NCBI GenBank assembly: GCA_046566145.1
Contig: JBKHXF010000019.1
Coordinates: 21,534 to 85,533, forward strand
Source: JBKHXF01 sp046566145
Lineage (GTDB): Bacteria > Actinomycetota > Nitriliruptoria > Nitriliruptorales > Nitriliruptoraceae
Length of the DNA stretch: 64,000 nt
Direction: 5' to 3'
Part shown: positions 43,012-51,273 of the stretch, one piece after another
How the letters are laid out: every line of letters starts with the position of its first letter
Numbering within the stretch: position 1 is the stretch's first letter
Translations under genes and position numbers: made by a program
The notes under the pieces: generated by a model
Told to the model about the DNA's origin: nothing
Seen by the model: the letters and a program-made list of their open reading frames with translations, nothing else
Databases searched by the model: none

Positions 43012-43986
43012 GTGACGGACCCAGCCGGGCGGGCCCCGGGACCCGACGACGCGCCGCCGGCGCCGCCGGCGCCGGCGTGGTTCCGTGACGCGCTCGCCCA
43101 GCAGCCCCGCGAGGACACCGTCGAGGTCGAGGGTTGCGCCATCCGCACCCGCGCCTGGGGGGTGCCCGGCGCCCCCGGGATCATGCTCGTGCACGGCGGC
43201 GCGGCCCACGCGCGCTGGTGGGACTTCCTCGCGCCCCTCCTCGCGGACCGGCACCACGTCGTCGCGCTCGACCTGTCGGGGCACGGCGACAGCGGCCGCC
43301 GCGAGGCGTACCCGCCCCTGACGTGGGCGGCCGAGGTGCGGGCGGTCGCCGCCGCGAACGGCATGCACCGCCCCGTGGTCGTCGGGCACTCGATGGGCGG
43401 CTTCGTCGCCATCGTCTGCGCGGCGACGTTCGGCGACGAGCTCGCCGGCGCGGTCGTGGTCGACTCTCCGGTGCGCCGGCCCGACCCGGAGCGGGAGGAG
43501 GCCCGCCGGCGCGGCAGCATGTTCCGCGCGCCCAAGACCTACGCCAGCCTGGCCGAGGCGATGGACCACTTCGTGCTGGTCCCCCCGCAGCCCTGCGAGC
43601 ACCCGTTCGTGCTGCACCACGTCGCCCGCACGAGCCTGCACCGCACCGACGCCGGTTGGACGTGGAAGTTCGACCCGCACGTGTTCGGGCGCTTCTCGCC
43701 GTCCGACCCGGTGTTCAGCGACTACCTCGAGGGGGTCCGCTGCCGGGTCGCGGTGGTGCACGGCGAGCTCAGCGGCATCGTCGACGACGAGGTCGTGGGC
43801 TGGATGAACGAGCGCCTCGGCCGCAACGCGCCGTTCGTCGAGGTGCCGCAGGCGCACCACCACCTGCTGCTCGACCAGCCGCTCGCCTTCGTGACGGCCG
43901 TGCGCGCCCTGCTGGCCGACTGGGAGCACACCGTGCCCCGCTCGCTCGTCGCCGGGCTCGGCCCCGAGGGCGGCACCGGCGGCTAG
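43012..43986 (+). CDS. Alpha/beta hydrolase
   Basis: The 324-residue protein has the fold landmarks IMLVHGGAAHARWWDFLAPLL and DLSGHGDS, nucleophile Ser127 in GHSMGG and the C-terminal catalytic His in AHHHLLLDQP. A Pro-rich N-terminal stretch precedes the fold. It may be an esterase, lactonase or C-C hydrolase. GTG 43012 follows GGAGG. The TAG stop shares CTAG with the convergent coaA stop. Confidence 0.87.
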   Translation: MTDPAGRAPGPDDAPPAPPAPAWFRDALAQQPREDTVEVEGCAIRTRAWGVPGAPGIMLVHGGAAHARWWDFLAPLLADRHHVVALDLSGHGDSGRREAYPPLTWAAEVRAVAAANGMHRPVVVGHSMGGFVAIVCAATFGDELAGAVVVDSPVRRPDPEREEARRRGSMFRAPKTYASLAEAMDHFVLVPPQPCEHPFVLHHVARTSLHRTDAGWTWKFDPHVFGRFSPSDPVFSDYLEGVRCRVAVVHGELSGIVDDEVVGWMNERLGRNAPFVEVPQAHHHLLLDQPLAFVTAVRALLADWEHTVPRSLVAGLGPEGGTGG

Positions 43987-44951
43987 AGCTTGCGCAGCTC
44001 CACCCGCTCGACGCGGTGGTCCGCGCCCTTGCACAGGATCAGGTCGGCGCGGCTGCGGGTCGGCGCGATGTTCTCGTGCAGGTTGACCTCGTTGATGCGC
44101 GCCCAGATGTCGAGCGCGACCGCCTCGGCCTCGCGGTCGTCGAGGTCGGCGTAGCGGCGGAAGTAGGACCGCGGGTCCCGGAAGGCGGTGCGCCGCAGCG
44201 TCTGGAAACGCTCGACGTACCAGCGCCGCACGTGCCCGGGGTCGGCGTCGACGTAGATCGAGAAGTCGAAGAAGTCGGACACGAACACCCGGGGCGCCCC
44301 GCCGGCGGCCGGCCCGGTCTGCAGCACGTTGAGCCCCTCGACGACGAGCACGTCGGGCCGAGCCACCGTCACGTGCTCGTCGGTGACGTCGTAGACGAGG
44401 TGGGAGTAGACGGGGGCGGCGACCTCGGGGATCCCGGCCTTCACGTCGGCGACGAAGCGCACCAGCGCCGCCGTGTCGTAGCTCTCGGGGAAGCCCTTGC
44501 GGTCGAGGATCCCGCGTCGCTCGAGCTCGGCGTTGGGGAGCAGGAACCCGTCGGTCGTGACGAGCGCGACCCGCGGGTGGTCGGGCCAGCGCGAGAGCAG
44601 CGCCTGCAGGATGCGTGCCGTGGTGGACTTCCCGACCGCCACCGACCCGGCGATCCCGATCACGAAGGGCACCTTGGCGTCGTCACCGCCGTCCGTCACC
44701 GACGACCCGTTCGTCCGCAGGAACGTGCCGGTCACCCGGTGCAGGTCCTGCACCGCGGCGACGTACAGGTTCAGCAGCCGCGACAGCGGCAGGTAGACCT
44801 CGGCGACCTCGTCGAGGTCGATGTCCTCGCCCAGGCCGCGCAGCTCGTCGAGGTCCGACTCGTCGAGGGTCAGCGGCGTCGAGGCGCGCAGCGGCGCCCA
44901 GCGGGCACGGTCGAACCCGAGCCAGGGCGAGGCGGGGTCGCTGGGCGGCAC
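43983..44951 (-). CDS. coaA: Type I pantothenate kinase
   Basis: CoaA performs the first step of coenzyme A synthesis. The 322-residue protein starts with WLGFDRARWAPLRASTPLTL, as in type I enzymes. It has P-loop GSVAVGKST and the family blocks VTTDGFLLPNAELERRGILDRKGFPESYD and PDVLVVEGLNVLQTG, and ends VERVELRKL. The GTG at 44951 gives the usual length, though its ribosome site is weak. Confidence 0.95.
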   Translation of the reverse strand: MPPSDPASPWLGFDRARWAPLRASTPLTLDESDLDELRGLGEDIDLDEVAEVYLPLSRLLNLYVAAVQDLHRVTGTFLRTNGSSVTDGGDDAKVPFVIGIAGSVAVGKSTTARILQALLSRWPDHPRVALVTTDGFLLPNAELERRGILDRKGFPESYDTAALVRFVADVKAGIPEVAAPVYSHLVYDVTDEHVTVARPDVLVVEGLNVLQTGPAAGGAPRVFVSDFFDFSIYVDADPGHVRRWYVERFQTLRRTAFRDPRSYFRRYADLDDREAEAVALDIWARINEVNLHENIAPTRSRADLILCKGADHRVERVELRKL

Positions 44952-45035
44952 GGGCGGCCTGACGTCACGGTCACGGCGGGCGGGGCCGGCACGGCGGTGG
45001 GTGGCCCTCGCACGGCCGGGGCGGGTGGGCCACAC

Positions 45036-45041
45036 TAGGGT
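45036..45041 (+). promoter_or_regulatory. Putative -10 hexamer TAGGGT for the 7TM-HD gene
   Basis: TAGGGT lies 75 bp before GTG 45111 in the 159-bp divergent gap with coaA. Confidence 0.35.
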
Positions 45042-45110
45042 ACGGCGGCCGCCCGGCCGCCCGGCACCCCGGGTCATCGCCGGACCAGGATCGCCGGACC
45101 AGGAGCGAAC

Positions 45111-47315
45111 GTGCGCGTCGAGCGACGACACCGGCTCCCGCTGCAGCGCATCGCCGCCGCCGCGGGGGCGCTGCTCGTCGTGCCCGGGCTCATCGCGCTC
45201 GCCACCATCGCCGACGACGCCCCGCTGCGCGTCGACGAGGAGGCGCCCCGCACGGTCGTGGCCGACCAGTTCGTCCGCGTCCCCGACCTCGAGGCGACCG
45301 ACACGGCCCGTCGCACGGCCGCCGCGTCCGTCGAGCCCGTCGAGCGCTTCGACGCGCAGGCCCAGGGGGAGATCGTCGCGGACGTGCGCGCGGTGTTCGA
45401 GGCGGTCCGCGACGCCCGCGAGCCGCGCGTGACGTCCCCGCTCGTGTCGGGTGAGGGCGAGGAGCCCGAGGCCACCGTGCCGACGCCGGCCGAGCAGCTC
45501 ACCGAGCTGCGGGAGCGCGTCGACGTCCTCGGTGACGAGGCGCTGCAGGCGCTGATCGCGCTGAGCGACGCCCAGCTGAGCTCGCTCGAGGGCGACGCCG
45601 TCTCCGTCGCCCAGCAGCTCGCCCGGGGCCGGGTGCGTGCGGGCGAGCTCGACGCGGTGCTCGACGAGCAGCTCCCGGTCGAGCTCGCGCTGCGCAGCTT
45701 CCCCGGCGAGACCGCCGAGCGGGTCGTCGAGCCGCTCGTCCGCGCGGTCATGCGTCCCACGGTCGTGGTGGACCCCGACGCGACCGAGGCTGCCCGCGAG
45801 CGGGCCGCCGAGCGCGTGAGCGAGGTGGTGCGGACCTACCGCCAGGGTGAGGTCATCGTCCGCGAGGGCGAGGTGGTGGACGCGGTCGAGCTGCAGGCGC
45901 TCGAGCAGGCCGGCCTCATCGGGACCGAGCCGCAGATCGCCGCCCTGCGCGCCTTCGTCGCGATGCTGCTCGTCACCGCCGTGCTCGTCGGCGCCCTGCG
46001 CCAGATGCAGCCGCGCGTGTTCGCCTCGGGTCGCAAGATGCTCCTGCTGAGCGTGCTGGTCGTCGCCTACACCCTCATCACGGTCGGGCTCGGGTTCGTC
46101 GCCGACGTCGCCTCCACCGGCTGGTGGTTCGCCGTCCCGGCGGGTGCGCTCGCCATGCTCGCCAGCGTCATGCTGAGCCCGCTCGCCGGCGTCGGGTCGG
46201 TCCTGCCGGCCGTGACCATCACGATGCTCGTCGCGCCGTCCCTGACGTCGCTGTTCGTCCACGTCGCCGCGCTGGTCCTCGCCTCCGTGCCGCTGGTCAG
46301 CGACCTGTCGTCCCGTGGGGCGCTGCGCTCGGCCACCCTGCGTGCCGGCCTCATCGCACCGGTGCTCGCCGCGACGGCCGCGCTCGTGTTCGGGCCGCGG
46401 GACCAGGTGGTGCTCGCGGCGTTCGCCGGCGTGATCGGTGGCATCCTGACCGCCATGGTCGTGCAGGGGCTCCTGCCGTTCCTCGAGACGCTGTTCCGCC
46501 TGCCGACCGCGACGGCCCTGCTCGACCTCGCCGACCGCAACCACCCGCTGCTGCGCGAGCTCGAGCAGAAGGCGCTGGGGTCCTACAACCACTCGGTGAT
46601 GGTCGCATCGCTCGTCGAGCGCGCGTGCCGCGAGATCGGCGCGAACGCGCTGCTCGGCTCGGTGGCGGCGCTCTACCACGACATCGGCAAGGTCCGGCAG
46701 CCCCACTTCTTCATCGAGAACCAGCAGGGCATCGCGAACCCGCACGACGACCTCGAGCCCGAGATCTCGGCGGTCATCATCCAGAACCACGTCGTCGACG
46801 GCGTGGAGATGGCCCGCGAGTACCGGCTGCCGCCGGAGGTCGTGGCCTGCATCGGGTCGCACCACGGGACGATGCTCGTGACCTACTTCTACCGCCAGGC
46901 CGTCGAGCGGGCTGGTGGGGCGGAGCACGTCGACGAGGAGCACTTCCGTTACAAGGGCACCAAGCCCCGGTCGAAGGAGGCCGCGGTGCTGCTCATGGCG
47001 GACTGCTGCGAGGCGACGACCCGCTCGATGGCGATGGACCGCGGGACGCTGCCGCGGGAGGAGATCGAGTCGACCGTCGAGCGCCTCATCGCGGAGCGGC
47101 TCGAGGACGGCCAGTTCGACGAGTGCGCGCTGACCTTCCAGGAGATGTCGGCGGTGAAGGCCTCCATCGTGGAGGCGCTGGTGGGCATCTACCACCCGCG
47201 CATCGCCTACCCGGCGGCCCGACGGCAGGACCGACCCGACGGCGCGGCCGGGACGACGCCGGGGGAGCCCCCGAGCGGCGGCGACCGGCCGACGGAGGCT
47301 CGCGTCGAGGCCTGA
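45111..47315 (+). CDS. PgpH-type 7TM-HD cyclic-di-AMP phosphodiesterase
   Basis: The 734-residue protein has an N-terminal membrane helix, a large extracytoplasmic 7TMR-HDED domain (about residues 40-280), seven membrane helices (about 280-480) and a cytoplasmic HD domain with HDIGK (ALYHDIGKVRQPHFF), IIQNHVVDG and HHGTM metal-binding His residues. Known PgpH proteins hydrolyse cyclic di-AMP and control osmotic balance and wall homeostasis. Such genes usually precede ybeY, which is not seen next door here. AGGAG precedes the GTG. Confidence 0.9.
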   Translation: MRVERRHRLPLQRIAAAAGALLVVPGLIALATIADDAPLRVDEEAPRTVVADQFVRVPDLEATDTARRTAAASVEPVERFDAQAQGEIVADVRAVFEAVRDAREPRVTSPLVSGEGEEPEATVPTPAEQLTELRERVDVLGDEALQALIALSDAQLSSLEGDAVSVAQQLARGRVRAGELDAVLDEQLPVELALRSFPGETAERVVEPLVRAVMRPTVVVDPDATEAARERAAERVSEVVRTYRQGEVIVREGEVVDAVELQALEQAGLIGTEPQIAALRAFVAMLLVTAVLVGALRQMQPRVFASGRKMLLLSVLVVAYTLITVGLGFVADVASTGWWFAVPAGALAMLASVMLSPLAGVGSVLPAVTITMLVAPSLTSLFVHVAALVLASVPLVSDLSSRGALRSATLRAGLIAPVLAATAALVFGPRDQVVLAAFAGVIGGILTAMVVQGLLPFLETLFRLPTATALLDLADRNHPLLRELEQKALGSYNHSVMVASLVERACREIGANALLGSVAALYHDIGKVRQPHFFIENQQGIANPHDDLEPEISAVIIQNHVVDGVEMAREYRLPPEVVACIGSHHGTMLVTYFYRQAVERAGGAEHVDEEHFRYKGTKPRSKEAAVLLMADCCEATTRSMAMDRGTLPREEIESTVERLIAERLEDGQFDECALTFQEMSAVKASIVEALVGIYHPRIAYPAARRQDRPDGAAGTTPGEPPSGGDRPTEARVEA

Positions 47316-47396
47316 GCGGGGTACCTTGGCGGTTCCCCTGCGCCCGCACCGCATCTCGTGTGCCCGCGCCCGACCACCACGAGGTGAGTGACCACC

Positions 47397-47903
47397 GTGA
47401 CCGACTCCGACCAGACGCCCGAACCCACCGAGCCCACCATCGACGCGCCCGAGGCCACCCAGGCCCCGGAGGCCGCGGAGGTCACGGCCGACGAGGGTGT
47501 CGTCGAGCTCCCCGAGCAGCTGCGCACCAACGACGTCGTGACGGGCAACGTCGCGAAGCTCGTCGACTTCGGTGCCTTCGTCGACATCGAGACGCAGCAG
47601 GGGACCGTCACCGGCCTCGTGCACGTGTCCGAGGTCGCCCCCGGCTTCGTCGAGAACATCTACGCCGAGCTCGGCGAGGGTGACGAGGTGACCGTCAAGG
47701 TCCTCACCATCGGCGACGACGGCAAGATCGGCCTCTCCATCAAGCAGGCGGACCCCGAGTGGGAGGACATCGCCGAGCTCGATCGGCCGATGCGCTCCAA
47801 GATCGACAAGGACTTCGACCGCCGGCTGCGCAAGTTCATGCACGGCTCGCAGTCGATCCAGGGTGAGGTGCGCCGGCAGAAGCGCAACAAGCTCGGTCGC
47901 TGA
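47397..47903 (+). CDS. S1 RNA-binding domain protein
   Basis: The 168-residue protein has an acidic, Pro/Thr-rich start (about 40 residues) and one S1 domain (VVTGNVAKLVDFGAFVDI, GLVHVSEVAPGFVENI, VKVLTIGDDGKIGLSIKQ). A basic tail RRLRKFMHGSQ...RRQKRNKLGR probably contacts RNA. It may act in RNA turnover or on the ribosome, like single-S1 general stress proteins. GTG 47397 fits the GAGGTGAG ribosome site better than the GTG at 47388. TACCTT (47322-47327) may be the -10. A strong terminator follows. Confidence 0.85.
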   Translation: MTDSDQTPEPTEPTIDAPEATQAPEAAEVTADEGVVELPEQLRTNDVVTGNVAKLVDFGAFVDIETQQGTVTGLVHVSEVAPGFVENIYAELGEGDEVTVKVLTIGDDGKIGLSIKQADPEWEDIAELDRPMRSKIDKDFDRRLRKFMHGSQSIQGEVRRQKRNKLGR

Positions 47904-47916
47904 CCGACGGACGACG

Positions 47917-47953
47917 CACGAGGAGCCCGACCCCCACGGTCGGGCTCCTCGTG
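47917..47953. terminator. Strong 16-bp-stem terminator hairpin
   Basis: CACGAGGAGCCCGACC (47917-47932) pairs perfectly with 47938-47953 around CCCAC. It lies 14 bp after the S1-domain gene and before the convergent small gene's stop at 48017, so it may work in both directions. Confidence 0.85.
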
Positions 47954-48016
47954 TGTCGCGTGCGCGCGGGTGCGGACCCCGGCGCGGAGGGGAGGTCGTC
48001 GTCCCCGCCCTGTCGG

Positions 48017-48406
48017 CTACTTCCCGACGTGGTCGAGGAGCTGGTCGAACCAGTCGTCGCGCTGCAGCAGCGCGTGCAGGTCGAGCACGTCGTCCGGGGT
48101 GAACGCGGGGCCCGCCGGCGGGTCCTCCGGGTGCGGCGGCGCGGCGGGGACGGCGAGCTCGCCACCGACCAGCTCGGTCTCCCACGGGGCCACCTCGGCC
48201 TCGGTCACGAGCACGCCACCCTCGAGCAGCAGCTCGACCGCGACGGTGCCGGCGGGCTTCACCACGAACACCTCGCAGCTCGGGCAGCGGAAGCCGTAGC
48301 GGTTGCGCGTCTGGGAGGCGGCGTCCACGAGGTGCAGCGTGACCTCGTCGGGCTGCAGGTCGACCTGGTCGGAGCAGAGGGGGCAGGTGGCGCGGATGGT
48401 GCGCAT
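48017..48406 (-). CDS. Zinc-ribbon-like small protein
   Basis: The 129-residue protein begins MRTIRATCPLCSDQVDL and has a second pair in FRCPSCEVFVV, together a four-Cys zinc ribbon (about residues 8-42). An acidic beta-rich part follows, then a C-terminal helical segment (DDVLDLHALLQRDDWFDQLLDH). Its function is unknown. It may be the last gene of the lgt unit. Confidence 0.75.
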   Translation of the reverse strand: MRTIRATCPLCSDQVDLQPDEVTLHLVDAASQTRNRYGFRCPSCEVFVVKPAGTVAVELLLEGGVLVTEAEVAPWETELVGGELAVPAAPPHPEDPPAGPAFTPDDVLDLHALLQRDDWFDQLLDHVGK

Positions 48407-48535
48407 CGGCGGGCTCCTGGCGGGCGGCGGGGCGGTGAGGGGGCGGCCGGCGGTGCAGCCGCGTCCGTCCTCACCAACGCGCCGGCGAACGCCCGGTTAC
48501 GCACCGTGGCCGGGGCCGGTCGCCGGCGCCCGCCC

Positions 48536-48817
48536 TCAGGCGTCCTCGCCGATGGAGAACACCGCGTCGAGCGCCTCGGGGGAGTGGGCGCGGAACGCGA
48601 TGAGGGTCTCCGAGTCCTGGATCCCCGGCAGCGCGTCGATGCCGCCGGCGACGACCGTGGCGAGGTCCTCGTTCTCCCGCACCCGGACCTTGACGATCAG
48701 GTCGTAGCGCCCGGCGGTCGAGTAGACCTCCGCGACGCCCTCGACCGCCGCGATGCGCTCGGCCAGGTCGGGGACGGCCCCGACGGCGGCGTCGATCAGG
48801 ACGAAGGCGGTGACCAC
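48536..48817 (-). CDS. Stand-alone Lrp/AsnC ligand-binding (RAM) domain protein
   Basis: The 93-residue protein is a lone RAM domain: VTAFVLIDAAVGAVPDLAERIAAVEGV, then AGRYDLIVKVRVRENEDL and GIQDSETLIAF. It lacks the DNA-binding helix-turn-helix of Lrp regulators. Stand-alone RAM proteins bind amino acids or form oligomers; their targets are unclear. GTG 48817 has GAGGAG upstream. It begins 32 bp after the lgt stop. Confidence 0.87.
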   Translation of the reverse strand: MVTAFVLIDAAVGAVPDLAERIAAVEGVAEVYSTAGRYDLIVKVRVRENEDLATVVAGGIDALPGIQDSETLIAFRAHSPEALDAVFSIGEDA

Positions 48818-48849
48818 GGCGGCTCCTCGGGCCCGGCGGGACGGCGAGC

Positions 48850-49818
48850 CTACTGCCCGGCGCCGGCGCCCCGGTCGGTGTCCGCGGTGTCGGCCGCGGG
48901 GGCTGCGTCGACGTCGGCTCCGGTCGCCCCGGTCGCCCCGGTCGTCCCGATCGCTCCGGTCGTCTCGTCCTCCGTCCCGTCCTCCGCTTCGTCCTCCACC
49001 TCGGCGGCGCGTCGGTCGAGCAGGGTCGTCTCCGGCGCGGTGCGCTGCCGGTGGCGCAGCACCAGGGCCGAGCCGACCACGACCGCGATCGCGACGAGCG
49101 CGTTGCGGGAGAGCCCGAGCAACCGGAAGGTCGTGTCGGTGCGGATGAGCTCGAGCAGGAACCGGCCGATGCCGTACAGGATCCCGTAGGCGAGCATCAG
49201 GTTGCCGGGCTTGAGCCGGCCCCGGCGGTCGATCCGCAGCAGCACCGCGACGACGACGAGGTTGTAGAGCGACTCGTAGAGGAACGTCGGGTGGAAGGTC
49301 GCCGCGTCGGCGTACGCCTCCGGACGGTTGGCCGGGTCGATCTCGACGGCCCACGGCAGGTCGGTCGGCGTGCCGAACAGCTCCTGGTTGAAGTAGTTGC
49401 CCCAGCGCCCGATCGCCTGCGCCAGCGGGATGGCCGGCGCGACCGCGTCGGCGAACCGGACGACGTCGCCGCCCCACCGCCGCACGAGCGCGATGCCGAC
49501 CAGGGTGCCGACGGTCAGGCCGCCGAACAGGGCGAGACCACCCTCCCAGATGGCGAGGATGGCGAGCGGGCGCCCCTCGAACCGGTCGAGGCGGGTCGAG
49601 GCGTAGGCCAGCCGTGCCCCGACGAACCCGACGAGCACGGCCCACACGAGCACGCGGTCGACGAGGTCGCCGTCGCCTCCGAGCGCCTCGTAGCGCTTGC
49701 GGGCGAGGTTGAACCCGAGCGCGACGCCGATGGCGATGAGCAGCCCGTACACGTAGACGTCGAGCGGGCCGATGGAGATCGACCGGAACGGTGGCGAGGG
49801 GAACGACGCGAGCAGCAC
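48850..49818 (-). CDS. lgt: Prolipoprotein diacylglyceryl transferase
   Basis: Lgt attaches diacylglycerol to lipobox Cys at the membrane. The 322-residue protein has seven or so helices, the Lgt signature GRWGNYFNQELFG and the HPTFLYESLYNL motif. It carries a C-terminal acidic tail of about 60 residues (EVEDEAEDGTEDE, then GTTGATGATGAD) encoded by 9-bp tandem repeats. GTG 49818 has GAGG seven bases upstream. Lipoprotein candidates in this window include the carboxypeptidase at 56126. Confidence 0.93.
   Translation of the reverse strand: MLLASFPSPPFRSISIGPLDVYVYGLLIAIGVALGFNLARKRYEALGGDGDLVDRVLVWAVLVGFVGARLAYASTRLDRFEGRPLAILAIWEGGLALFGGLTVGTLVGIALVRRWGGDVVRFADAVAPAIPLAQAIGRWGNYFNQELFGTPTDLPWAVEIDPANRPEAYADAATFHPTFLYESLYNLVVVAVLLRIDRRGRLKPGNLMLAYGILYGIGRFLLELIRTDTTFRLLGLSRNALVAIAVVVGSALVLRHRQRTAPETTLLDRRAAEVEDEAEDGTEDETTGAIGTTGATGATGADVDAAPAADTADTDRGAGAGQ
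48912..48965 (-). repeat. 9-bp tandem repeats in the lgt C-terminal tail
   Basis: Six adjacent units of the form CGGTCGCCC (plus strand, two exact and four degenerate copies) encode alternating Gly-Ala/Thr-Thr/Gly triplets in the tail of Lgt. Repeat number is a multiple of three bases, so changes would stay in frame. Confidence 0.75.
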
Positions 49819-49893
49819 GGCAGGGCCTCGTGGGGGACGTGGCCGGGCCGTGACGGAGCCGGCCCGGCGGGGCGGTGCGGCGGCGGCCGACGG

Positions 49894-49899
49894 TAGCGT
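49894..49899 (+). promoter_or_regulatory. Putative -10 hexamer TAGCGT for the alkyltransferase-like gene
   Basis: TAGCGT lies 71 bp before GTG 49970 in the divergent gap with lgt. Confidence 0.4.
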
Positions 49900-49969
49900 G
49901 CCGGGGTCCGCCGGCCGCCGCCGTGGCACCGCCGGTGTCGCGACCGTCGCCGGCGAGGAGGAGCCGACC

Positions 49970-50272
49970 GTGTCCGCCGAGCGCCGCGCCGACGACCTCG
50001 TCGCCCGCGTCCGTGGCGTGGTGGCCTCGGTCCCGCCGGGGGAGGTGACCACCTACGGGGAGGTCGCCGCCGAGGCCGGCGCGCCGGGTGCGGCCCGCGC
50101 GGTCGGCCGGATCCTCGCCGGGCACGGCGCCGACCTCCCGTGGTGGCGGGTGGTGACGGCGACGGGGAGGCTCGTGCCGGGGGGCGAGGACCGGCACGCT
50201 GCGCTGCTGGCGGCCGAGGGCGTCGAGGTCCGTGACGGGCACGTCGTGGGGGTCGGCCGCCGCCGGCGCTGA
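49970..50272 (+). CDS. Alkyltransferase-like (ATL) protein of the MGMT family
   Basis: The 100-residue protein is the MGMT C-terminal DNA-binding domain: VPPGEVTTYGEVAAEAG, ARAVGRILAGH (arginine finger and recognition helix). The acceptor motif PCHRV reads PWWRV, so the alkyl-accepting Cys is replaced by Trp. ATL proteins bind O6-alkylguanine and flag it for nucleotide excision repair rather than removing the group. GTG 49970 has GGAGGAG upstream. Confidence 0.88.
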   Translation: MSAERRADDLVARVRGVVASVPPGEVTTYGEVAAEAGAPGAARAVGRILAGHGADLPWWRVVTATGRLVPGGEDRHAALLAAEGVEVRDGHVVGVGRRRR

Positions 50273-50349
50273 CGGGCCGGGACCACGACGCCGGGGACGG
50301 TGGCGCGGCCGGCGCTACGGTGCGGGGCGACCCGACCACCGGAGCCCCC

Positions 50350-50787
50350 GTGGAGCTGCGCGGCCTCGTCCACCACGTCGAGCTGTACGTGGGCGACCTC
50401 GAGCGCAGCATCGGGTTCTGGGGGCCGCTGCTCACCGAGCTCGGGTACGAGTGCGAGACCGAGTGGGACGACGGGACGCGGTGGCGCCGGGGCCCGACGG
50501 CGCTGTCGTTCGTGCAGGTCCCCGACGACGGCGCCGGCGGCTTCGACCGCCGCCAGGTGGGCCTCAACCACGTGGCCTTCCACGTCGGCACCGAGCGTGA
50601 CGTGGACGTGCTCACGGAGCGGCTGACCGCCACCGCCGGCGCGCGGCTGCTGTACCCGGAGCGCCACCCCCACGCCGGCGGCCCGACCCACTACGCCGCG
50701 TTCCTCGAGGACCCGGACGGCATCAAGGTCGAGCTCGTCGCCTCCGACGCCCCCGGCCCGTCCGGCCGGTCGGGGTCCGGTGGTTGA
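50350..50787 (+). CDS. VOC (glyoxalase-fold) family protein
   Basis: The 145-residue protein has a single VOC domain: GLVHHVELYVGDLERSIGFWGPLL, LNHVAFHVGTERDVD and the closing AFLEDPDGIKVELVA. The metal-ligand pattern His/His/Glu is plausible (VHHVEL, NHVAF, KVELV). The substrate is unknown. GTG 50350 has GGAG upstream and TACGGT at 50316-50321. A TTGACA promoter for the next gene overlaps its stop. Confidence 0.87.
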   Translation: MELRGLVHHVELYVGDLERSIGFWGPLLTELGYECETEWDDGTRWRRGPTALSFVQVPDDGAGGFDRRQVGLNHVAFHVGTERDVDVLTERLTATAGARLLYPERHPHAGGPTHYAAFLEDPDGIKVELVASDAPGPSGRSGSGG

Positions 50788-50813
50788 CAGCGCTTCCACC
50801 GGCCTGCGATAGT
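50784..50813 (+). promoter_or_regulatory. Sigma-A-type promoter for the first RpoD-like gene
   Basis: TTGACA (50784-50789) and GATAGT (50808-50813) are separated by 18 bp. The -35 overlaps the VOC stop codon. It is the best consensus promoter in the window and would start a leader of about 450 nt. Confidence 0.7.
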
Positions 50814-50819
50814 CGCACG

Positions 50820-51273
50820 ACGCGCAGGCGTGCGTGCACCCACGCGTGCCGTGCGGGCAGCGCTCGCGACGGGGGACGGGCTCAGCCCGGTCCGCCCGCC
50901 GCCGCTCCGCGACGGGGTCCACCCCCGCCGTGCGGCCACACCGCAGATCCGCACGGCCGGGAGTCCCCGAGGCGCCTCGTGCGTTGACGTGGACGACCGA
51001 CAAGAGCATCCAGACCCCCCGCGAGCCAGAGACACCTCCGCACGGCTCGTCCGTCCGGACACCGTCCGTGCCCGCCCGAGCCCCATGACGTCCCGACCGG
51101 ACGCGTGAGGTGCTCCGCAGGCCACGCCCGACCTGCGAAGGTTGGCCCGACGCCGAACCGACGCCGATGCGGCCCCAGCCCGATCCCACGCCCGAGCACG
51201 AACCGATGCAGGACCCGATGGGCACACCCACCCGTCCGAGCCCCGTGGTCCACCGGAGGGAGGAACTCCCGCG
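50820..51273 (+). other. Long untranslated-looking leader of the first RpoD-like gene
   Basis: The roughly 450 bp between promoter and ATG 51274 hold no recognisable gene. Overlapping open frames here are Arg/Pro/Ser-rich and look like noise. No known riboswitch or T-box signature was recognised. It may be a structured leader controlling sigma factor synthesis. Confidence 0.45.

Noticed and set aside
43983..48185. A 1400-codon minus-strand frame running through pgpH.
   Set aside because: Only its C-terminal 322 codons are a real gene (coaA); the rest is the shadow of pgpH and the S1-domain gene.
50830..51108. Overlapping open frames in the sigma factor leader as small genes.
   Set aside because: They are Arg/Pro/Ser-rich, lack ribosome sites and overlap one another in several frames, as expected of non-coding GC-rich DNA.
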